From Opitutales bacterium (lineage in GTDB: Bacteria > Verrucomicrobiota > Verrucomicrobiia > Opitutales > Oceanipulchritudinaceae), in assembly GCA_007123395.1 (NCBI GenBank), contig SKLD01000124.1:1-12097 (forward strand): 12,097 nucleotides of DNA. The letters run 5' to 3'. A program made the translations under genes and the position numbers. Positions 5,738-12,097 of the stretch are shown one piece after another. Numbering within the stretch: position 1 is the first letter of the stretch; every line of letters starts with the position of its first letter. The notes under the pieces were generated by a model. The model did not search any database and had not been told where the DNA came from. It saw only the letters and a program-made list of their open reading frames with translations.

Positions 5738-8365
5738 GTGATGCAGAGCGCATGCCGCCATGGTCCGGGACTTCCTCTTCTCTATGCTGTCCTGCCCACT
5801 GGGACGCTGGCCGCCAGTTTCCCATATGAACGCACACCGAGACCGCTGCTTTGTGAATTGTCCGGCACGTCTTTTGTCGCGCCCGATCTTTCCGTCGGCG
5901 GGATTCTCGTGTTGATGATCGTGCTTGCGGTCGTTCTGCTTCTCTTGGCGGCGCACCGCACCTGGCTCAGCCTCCAAGAAACGCGCCGGCTGCGCAAATC
6001 GCTCGCCGACAACGAGGCTTTTCTACAACGGGTCGGACGGGCCGCCGGGGTGGGCGGTTGGGAGTATGACGTCGCTATGGGCAGCGTCCGGTGGTCTTCC
6101 GAAACCCGACGTATCCATGAGGTCGCGGCGGATTATGAACCCACCCTTGAGGAAGCTGTTGCCTTCTACACGCCGTCCGCACGCAAAGCGGTGCGCGACG
6201 CCTTGGACCGTGCCGTGAGCCGCGGCGAGCCATTCGACATCGAGGTGCGGTTCATCACGGCAAGAGGGCGGCTGCTTTGGGCACGCGCCACCGGCGAGCC
6301 CCTCGTCGAGAATGGAACCGTCACGCGGGTCGTGGGTGCCTTCCAAGACGTCACAGAGCACAAGGAGGCGGCGCACGCCCTCGCCAACAGTGAGACGCGC
6401 CTGCGGGCACTCTTTGATCTCTCTCCCATCGGCATCTCCCTCAACGACTTGGAAACCGGAGCGTTTCTCGAAGCCAACGCCGCCCTCATCGAACCCACCG
6501 GATACTCCCGGGCAGAACTTTTGCGCCTGACCTATTGGGATCTCACGCCCCCCGATTACCGCGAACGCGAACTGCAGCAACTGCGCAGCATCGAAACCTC
6601 GGGTCGATACGGCCCGTACGAGAAGGAATACATTCGCAAGGACGGCACCCGCTACCCCGTCAACCTAAGCGGCGTGCGCATTGAGGACGGCACCGGGCGT
6701 AATCTCATCTGGTCCCTTGTCGAAGACATCTCTGAGCGCAAGCGTGCCGCCGACATCCTTCAGGCAACGAACGAGCGTCTTGAAAACGCTATTGTCCAGG
6801 CCAACAGCATGGCCCTCAAGGCCCGCGCCGCCAATCTCGCGAAGAGCGAATTCCTCACGAACATGAGCCACGAAATCCGCACGCCGCTCAACGGCATCAT
6901 CGGCATGACGGGACTGCTCCTTGAATCGGAACTCGACGCAGACCAGCGCCACTACGCGGAGATCGCCCGTAGCAGCGGCGAGAGCCTTCTCGGACTCATA
7001 AACGACATCCTCGACATCTCCAAAATTGAAGCGGGCAAACTCGAACTCGAGGAGTCCGAGTTCGACCTCACCGCGCTGTTGCAGGACTTAGAGACCGTCT
7101 TCTCGGTACGCGCCAAAGCGCGCAATCTCCGCTTTTTCTCAACCATCGACGGGGATGTGCCCTGCCGCGTAACGGGTGATGCCCGCCGCCTCCGCCAAGT
7201 CATCACCAATCTCGTCGGCAACGCCATCAAGTTCACGGAAAAAGGCTCTATCGCCTTGCGGGTATCCACCGTCGCACAAAGCCCCCAAGACTGCGTTTTG
7301 CGTATCAGCGTCACCGATACAGGAATCGGCATCTCCGGCAAGACCATGCCGCGGTTATTTGAAAAATTCGCCCAGTTCGATACTGCAGCCGGGCGCATCC
7401 ACGAAGGCACCGGGCTCGGACTCGCTATCTCCAAACAACTTGTCGAACTCATGGGAGGTAAAATCGACGTGACCAGCACTCCGGGCAAAGGCTCCGAATT
7501 TTGGTTCACCCTGCGCCTCGGTCATGCGACCCTATTCGCCGCCGATGACGACCCTCGCGAAAAAGAGAAACAAGACGCGCCCCGCGCCTACACCGGACGC
7601 GCCGGAGCGCGTGTTCTCGTGGCCGAGGACGACGCGGTAAGCCGGGATGTTTGTGTCGGCTACTTACACACCTTTGGTATACATGCCGATACCGTCGGCG
7701 ACGGAGAGGAAGCACTCTTTGCCCTGAAGAAAAGCTGCTACGACCTCATCCTTATGGATGTGCGCATGCCTGGAATGGACGGACTGGAAGCCACCCGTCG
7801 AATCCGCTCCGCAAACACAGGGGCGGATGACAGAAAGATACCCATTGTCGCTCTAACCGCACATGCCATGGCCGGACACCGCAGGGAGTGCCTTGCCGCA
7901 GGTATGAACGACTACCTTGCCAAACCCGTGCGCCCCGGCGACCTCGTCGCCGTCCTCAACCGCTGGCTCGGAAAAAGTGCGCCAAACCCCTCCGGAAACC
8001 GGAATATCACCGTCGGTCCCGCGGAGCTGCCTCCGGGCATGCTGTTGACTACCGAAGAAGCTCACCTCGCCGACCGGATCGCACTCGTTGTCATCGAAGA
8101 CACGAAGGAGCACATGGATACCGTCGCCGCCGCACTCAACAACGCCAAGCCGGAAACCGCAACCGCCGCGACCGTCTGGATACGTGGCGCGGCGGCGAAT
8201 ATCGCTTCTCCCGAAATCTCGCAAGCCGCCGAGAAGCTTGAGCATGCCTGCAAAGCGGGAAAAACCGCTGAAGCCCACCGCCTCCTCGGAAGCCTGTGCA
8301 AGAGCTTCGATAGCTTACGCGAAACGCTTCTGCAGCGCAGCCAACCCGCAAACAAACAACTATAG
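5738..8365 (+). CDS. Hybrid sensor histidine kinase (TM-PAS-PAS-HisKA-HATPase-REC with HPt-like tail)
   Basis: This is a membrane-anchored sensor kinase of 875 residues. A signal-like N-terminus (PLLYAVLPTGTLAASF) and one TM helix (about 56-74) are followed by PAS 1 (about 95-208), PAS 2 (about 222-337), HisKA with phospho-acceptor His378 in NMSHEIRTPLNGIIGM, and an HATPase with N-box ITNLVGNAIKF (Asn491, Asn495), G1 DTGIGI (from 527), F-box LFEKFAQFD and G2 GTGLGLAI (from 557). A receiver domain follows with Asp631/Asp632, phospho-acceptor Asp674 in LMDVRMPGMDG and Lys729. All catalytic residues of these domains are present. The C-terminal 100 or so residues resemble an HPt domain (TVWIRGAAANIASPEISQAAEKLE), but Val813 stands where the His should be. 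No response regulator gene is adjacent, so the partner is unknown. The GTG at 5738 or the ATG at 5741 is the start, with no Shine-Dalgarno site. The input signal cannot be inferred. Confidence 0.95.
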   Translation: MMQSACRHGPGLPLLYAVLPTGTLAASFPYERTPRPLLCELSGTSFVAPDLSVGGILVLMIVLAVVLLLLAAHRTWLSLQETRRLRKSLADNEAFLQRVGRAAGVGGWEYDVAMGSVRWSSETRRIHEVAADYEPTLEEAVAFYTPSARKAVRDALDRAVSRGEPFDIEVRFITARGRLLWARATGEPLVENGTVTRVVGAFQDVTEHKEAAHALANSETRLRALFDLSPIGISLNDLETGAFLEANAALIEPTGYSRAELLRLTYWDLTPPDYRERELQQLRSIETSGRYGPYEKEYIRKDGTRYPVNLSGVRIEDGTGRNLIWSLVEDISERKRAADILQATNERLENAIVQANSMALKARAANLAKSEFLTNMSHEIRTPLNGIIGMTGLLLESELDADQRHYAEIARSSGESLLGLINDILDISKIEAGKLELEESEFDLTALLQDLETVFSVRAKARNLRFFSTIDGDVPCRVTGDARRLRQVITNLVGNAIKFTEKGSIALRVSTVAQSPQDCVLRISVTDTGIGISGKTMPRLFEKFAQFDTAAGRIHEGTGLGLAISKQLVELMGGKIDVTSTPGKGSEFWFTLRLGHATLFAADDDPREKEKQDAPRAYTGRAGARVLVAEDDAVSRDVCVGYLHTFGIHADTVGDGEEALFALKKSCYDLILMDVRMPGMDGLEATRRIRSANTGADDRKIPIVALTAHAMAGHRRECLAAGMNDYLAKPVRPGDLVAVLNRWLGKSAPNPSGNRNITVGPAELPPGMLLTTEEAHLADRIALVVIEDTKEHMDTVAAALNNAKPETATAATVWIRGAAANIASPEISQAAEKLEHACKAGKTAEAHRLLGSLCKSFDSLRETLLQRSQPANKQL

Positions 8366-8378
8366 GTCTGCTGATAAG

Positions 8379-8397
8379 GCCGGGGTCGGCATTTTTT
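8379..8397 (+). terminator. Weak rho-independent terminator after the hybrid kinase
   Basis: GCCG (8379-8382), loop GGGT, CGGC (8387-8390), then A and six T (8392-8397), starting 13 bases after the kinase stop codon. The stem is only 4 bp though all G-C, so efficiency may be low. It lies in the 118-bp gap between the convergent kinase and RND genes, in the orientation of the kinase. I see no terminator for the RND gene in the same gap. Confidence 0.5.
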
Positions 8398-8483
8398 CTC
8401 GCTGTCATGGAAGGCACGGCGGCACCGCGCTCGCCGAACGATGACGAAGGCCGACTGGCGAACACGGTTGTAAAGAGCACCAG

Positions 8484-11400
8484 CTACGCGGTCACCGCCG
8501 CGCGTTTGCGCCGCCTGCGCCGCAAACGCACGAGCAGGCGCTTCCACGCCATATGCACGCGATAGCCGAGGACGAGCATGGAGGGAGTGAGAAAGAGCGT
8601 GACACAGGTGGCGAAGACAAGGCCGACGACAACCGAGGTGGAGAGCTGCACCCACCACTGGGTGGAGGGCGCGTTGTAGGTAACCTCGCGTTGCAGAAAA
8701 TCCACGTTGATCCGCAGGACCATTGGCATGAGGCCGAACGCAGTCGTGACGGTTGTCAACAGGACCGGCCTGAGGCGCTGCGCTCCCGTGCGCAAAGCGG
8801 CCTCCGCGACAGCAAGGCCCTCCCGCCGCAGGCGCCCGAAAGTATCAATGAGCACGATGTTATTGTTTACGACGATGCCCGCGAGGGCAATGACGCCTAC
8901 GCCGTTCATGATGACGCCGAAGGGTTGGCCTGTGACAAGGAGACCGAGAAAGACGCCGACAGTGGAGAAAATCACAGCGGAAAGAATGAGAAACGCCTGG
9001 TAGAAGCTGTTGAAGAGAGTGACGAGAATAATACCGATGACGAACACCGCGACGATGAATGCCTGACTGAGAAAAATCATGGCCTCGCGCTGCTCCTCGT
9101 CTTCCCCGCGGAAGCGCCACGACACGTCCTCCGGTAATTCTACCTTTTCCTTCCATTCGCGTAGCTCGCGCACCCGTTCGTCGGTGAGCCCAAAGGCGCG
9201 CTCCACATTCGCTGATACCGTGTAGACGCGCCGCCCGTCCACACGCTGAATGCGCGACACCTGCCGGGCGGGACCGCGCTCGATAAAGTTTCGTGCAGGG
9301 ACAACTCCCTTCTCTGTGACAAGCCGTAGCTCATCGATAGCATCGAGATGGCGCCCGGATGGCGGAAAACGTACCCGGATATCCACCTCGTCATCCGCCT
9401 CGTCCGGCCTGTAGGTTCCGAGAATGAGTCCGTTGGTGACAAACTGCACGTAGCTGCCCAGCATCCGCACATCCGCACCGAAACGGCTCGCCGCCGCTCG
9501 GTCGACCCGCACCTCCCATTCCACTCCCGGCACCGGCCTCGAGTCGTCCACATCGCGCAGGCCCTCCATACCCTCGACAAACGCGCGCACATGCTGCACC
9601 GCCGGAAGGAGGAGCGCGGGATTGTTCGACGCCAGTTCGACTTGGATGTCCTTGCCCGTGGGAGGACCGGCTTCAAGCACCCGCTGCTCGATGATCACAC
9701 CCGGCACACCTCGGACCATTGCCGCGAGCCGCTCTTCAAAGCGCCTTAGTCCCGGATCTTCCGATCCATCCGTCCAAAACACCTCAATCTCAGCGAGGCG
9801 CGTCACCGTGCCATGCGGCAATAGGTGGGTGCCCGCCGCGACCCGTTCGACGGAGACCGCTCGGCCCACACGCCGGAGCACCCGCTCCACCGCCTGCAAC
9901 CGTTCGTAGTCACCGGTGAGACGGTCGCGCTTCGCGGAATAGACGCGCACGTGCAACCTCTCCTCATCATCCGTCCCGTCGGCCACCACTGCGCGCAATC
10001 CCCCCTTACCGTCAACCGCCCGGCGGACGGCCCGGCGGAGATCCCCGGCCGCTCCTGCCTCGTGTCGCACAGTGAACTCCGCGAGAGGAAAGTCATCGGT
10101 ATCCGGGTACATTACGTGCGAGCCGTCGCGTACCCGGACCTCAATGTCAGCCCGGCCGACCTTCATCCGCCCGGTCACTCCCTGTATGTGCCGTTGGATA
10201 CGGCCCGGACTCATCCCGAAGCGTGTCTCCACGGCGAAGATTGGATTCCCCGCCGCGGAGTCATCCGTGCGGCGCACGCGCACCCCGGGAAGACCTTCCA
10301 CACGGTATTCGATCTCCCGCAGGATTTCGCGCGCGGGGCGGCGGTCGCGCCAGTCCTCGAACTCCATCTGCACGATACCGTGGGTGTCCTCCGTGATGCC
10401 GTCGCCGGAGAAGCTCACCCCTGTCCGCGCTGTAAGCGAACGAATACCCCGGACAGGCAGGATACGCGACTCCACCTCGCGAACGATTGTATCCATTTCC
10501 TGTACGGACAAGTTTCCGCGCATACGGATAAGGAGCGAGGCAAACTCAGGATCGACATCGGGGAAGAATTCCACGCCCTTCCCCTTGATCTGATAGGCGA
10601 CTTGGACCGCAAAAAAGAGAACCAGCGCACCCCCGAGGACCCAAAACGGATGCCGGAGCGCCGTCTCGAGGCGGCGTACATACCAACCGGCAAAGCCGCT
10701 CAACTCGCGCAGGCTGCCTCCTTCCGAAGCGGCGAGGCTGCGCATCTGCGCGGGATTGGCCGGGCCGGGCTTTCCGATGAGCCCGCCGATGGCGGGCACA
10801 AAAACGAGCGCCATGAGCAAACTGGCCGTCAACGTACCGATGAGCGTGATCGGCATATACTTCATGAATTCGCCCACCACACCGGGCCAGAAGAGCAGCG
10901 GCGCGAAGGCCGCGAGGGTCGTCACCGTCGAGGCGATAATAGGGAGGGCCATGCGTTGCGAGGCGAGGACATACGCTTTGGTGCGCGAAAGTCCCTCGTT
11001 CATCTTCCGGTCGGCAAACTCCGTCACCACGATCGCCCCGTCCACGAGCATGCCCACGGCAAGGATGAGGCTGAAGAGCACGATGATGTTGATCGTGAGC
11101 CCGAGCAGATTGATAAGGAGCATGCCCGTGAGGAACGACCCCGGGATGGCGATACCCACGAGCAGACCACCCCGGAAGCCGAGCGCGGCCACGCAGACGA
11201 TCATGACGAGCACAATCGCGCTGATGACGTTGTTCTGCAGATCGGCCAACATCAGTTCGATGTCGCGGGAGCGGTCTTGCGAGAAGGCAACCTCGATACC
11301 GGCCGGCCAGCCGGCTGCCTCCTCGGCCACCGCCGCGCGAATGTTGCGCACCGCCAAGACTACGTTCTCCCCCACCCGCTTGCTCACTCTCAGCGTGAGC

Positions 11401-12097
11401 GCAGGTGTACCGTCAAGCCGGGCAAAGCCGGTCGGATCCTTGAATGTCGCCCGCAAGTCGCCGATGTCCTGCGTGCGGAGCACAACGTCGCCGCGCGTCT
11501 TTAGCGGTAACTCCAGGATGTCCACCGGCGTCTCAAAGAGCCCCGGCACCTTCACGGCGAGACGGCCGGTGCCGCTGTCCAAAGTACCTGCTGCAATAAG
11601 TGCGTTGTTTCGCCGGGCGCGGCTGCCGATCTCTTCCAGCGACAGCGCATAGGAACTAAAGACGGACGGTTCGACGAGGATATCCACCGCTTCTTCCCGC
11701 GCCCCGCCGATCGTCACCTCAAGGACCTCGGGCACGGCCTCGATAGTATCGCGCAGACTCCGCGCCACGCGCTGCAATTGCCGCTCCGGAATTTCGCCCG
11801 AAAGCGAGACGACAAGGATCGGCTCAAGGGCAAGATTGATCTCGTTGATGATCGGCTCGTCAGTCTCCTCGGGCAAATCCGCCTTGGCGAGATCCACCCG
11901 TTCGCGCACGTCGATGAGCGCTTTGTCAATGTCGTGGCCGGCGCGGAACTCAAGAAACAGGTTGCCCCCGCCCTCGTAGGCCGTCGACCGCATCTCGCGC
12001 AAACCGTCGAGCCCGCGCATCTCGCGCTCCATTGGGCGCAGGAGGAGACGCTCCGAATCCTCCGGAGAGATACCCTCGTGATACAGGCGCACGTAGA
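8484..12097 (-). CDS. RND efflux permease (AcrB/ACR_tran family) with enlarged second periplasmic loop, N-terminus beyond window edge
   Basis: This is an inner-membrane proton-driven pump of the RND superfamily, normally working as a trimer with a periplasmic adaptor and a TolC-type channel. At least 1,204 codons are present. The N-terminal helix, perhaps 40-45 residues, lies beyond the right edge, since the first residues (YVRLYHEGISPEDSERLLLRPMEREM) match the start of the first periplasmic domain. Counting the GTG at 12092 as residue 1: periplasmic part 1 about 1-280; TM2-6 about 288-440, with LAVGMLVDGAIVV on TM4 (Asp351); TM7 about 483-500; periplasmic part 2 about 505-1003; TM8-12 about 1004-1180, with GIVVNNNIVLID on TM10; then an Arg/Lys-rich tail. 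AcrB-type pumps have about 1,030-1,050 residues; this one would reach about 1,245, the excess lying around residues 607-801. Substrates are unknown, and adaptor and outer-membrane genes are not in the window. Confidence 0.93.
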   Translation of the reverse strand, partial: YVRLYHEGISPEDSERLLLRPMEREMRGLDGLREMRSTAYEGGGNLFLEFRAGHDIDKALIDVRERVDLAKADLPEETDEPIINEINLALEPILVVSLSGEIPERQLQRVARSLRDTIEAVPEVLEVTIGGAREEAVDILVEPSVFSSYALSLEEIGSRARRNNALIAAGTLDSGTGRLAVKVPGLFETPVDILELPLKTRGDVVLRTQDIGDLRATFKDPTGFARLDGTPALTLRVSKRVGENVVLAVRNIRAAVAEEAAGWPAGIEVAFSQDRSRDIELMLADLQNNVISAIVLVMIVCVAALGFRGGLLVGIAIPGSFLTGMLLINLLGLTINIIVLFSLILAVGMLVDGAIVVTEFADRKMNEGLSRTKAYVLASQRMALPIIASTVTTLAAFAPLLFWPGVVGEFMKYMPITLIGTLTASLLMALVFVPAIGGLIGKPGPANPAQMRSLAASEGGSLRELSGFAGWYVRRLETALRHPFWVLGGALVLFFAVQVAYQIKGKGVEFFPDVDPEFASLLIRMRGNLSVQEMDTIVREVESRILPVRGIRSLTARTGVSFSGDGITEDTHGIVQMEFEDWRDRRPAREILREIEYRVEGLPGVRVRRTDDSAAGNPIFAVETRFGMSPGRIQRHIQGVTGRMKVGRADIEVRVRDGSHVMYPDTDDFPLAEFTVRHEAGAAGDLRRAVRRAVDGKGGLRAVVADGTDDEERLHVRVYSAKRDRLTGDYERLQAVERVLRRVGRAVSVERVAAGTHLLPHGTVTRLAEIEVFWTDGSEDPGLRRFEERLAAMVRGVPGVIIEQRVLEAGPPTGKDIQVELASNNPALLLPAVQHVRAFVEGMEGLRDVDDSRPVPGVEWEVRVDRAAASRFGADVRMLGSYVQFVTNGLILGTYRPDEADDEVDIRVRFPPSGRHLDAIDELRLVTEKGVVPARNFIERGPARQVSRIQRVDGRRVYTVSANVERAFGLTDERVRELREWKEKVELPEDVSWRFRGEDEEQREAMIFLSQAFIVAVFVIGIILVTLFNSFYQAFLILSAVIFSTVGVFLGLLVTGQPFGVIMNGVGVIALAGIVVNNNIVLIDTFGRLRREGLAVAEAALRTGAQRLRPVLLTTVTTAFGLMPMVLRINVDFLQREVTYNAPSTQWWVQLSTSVVVGLVFATCVTLFLTPSMLVLGYRVHMAWKRLLVRLRRRRRKRAAVTA

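Noticed and set aside
9690..10274. The RND extra block as a sequencing frameshift artefact
   Set aside because: The frame runs on unbroken, the residues are normal coding sequence, and other frames of the same stretch look like noise.
9825..11504. 559-codon open frame on the plus strand
   Set aside because: It is antisense to the well-supported RND gene. The translation is rich in Arg, His, Glu and Pro with no domain or hydrophobic pattern, as expected from a GC-rich gene read backwards.

Overview
This window is ordinary bacterial chromosome. It is GC-rich and tightly coded apart from one AT-rich gap (about 5303-5737). A Gram-negative host is indicated by a large RND inner-membrane pump. Lineage is harder to judge. 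The archaeal-type phosphoglycerate mutase, the Gly-Thr-Gly-Cys-Ala-Gly FAD motif of TrxB, a DUF3185-like small membrane protein and frequent starts without a Shine-Dalgarno site would fit Verrucomicrobiota (Opitutae-like). That is inference from memory of these families, and there is no rRNA here to settle it.

Layout from left to right: (1) minus strand: the N-terminal 259 codons of an MFS transporter cut by the left edge, its GTG start overlapping the stop of typA/bipA (GTPase); (2) plus strand: a 2,3-bisphosphoglycerate-independent phosphoglycerate mutase (apgM type), divergent from typA across a 118-bp gap that holds two palindromes; (3) plus strand: a 68-residue DUF3185-like membrane protein, convergent at 7 bp with (4) minus strand: trxB, thioredoxin reductase; (5) an AT-rich intergenic stretch of about 435 bp, with a perfect 9-bp hairpin between it and the trxB start; (6) plus strand: an orphan hybrid histidine kinase (TM, PAS, PAS, HisKA, HATPase, REC, and a C-terminal HPt-like tail without its histidine); (7) minus strand: a very long RND efflux permease whose N-terminus lies beyond the right edge.

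The genes do not form one pathway. typA, apgM and trxB are housekeeping genes (ribosome assembly/stress, glycolysis, thiol redox). The MFS and RND proteins are transporters and the hybrid kinase is a sensor of unknown input. Only the MFS-typA pair looks translationally coupled. No mobile element, CRISPR array, tRNA or rRNA was seen. I found no clear new defence or biosynthetic system. The two most unusual proteins are the RND permease, with an apparent extra block of about 195 residues in its second periplasmic loop that looks like repeated strand-helix-strand units, and the kinase with the His-less HPt-like tail.
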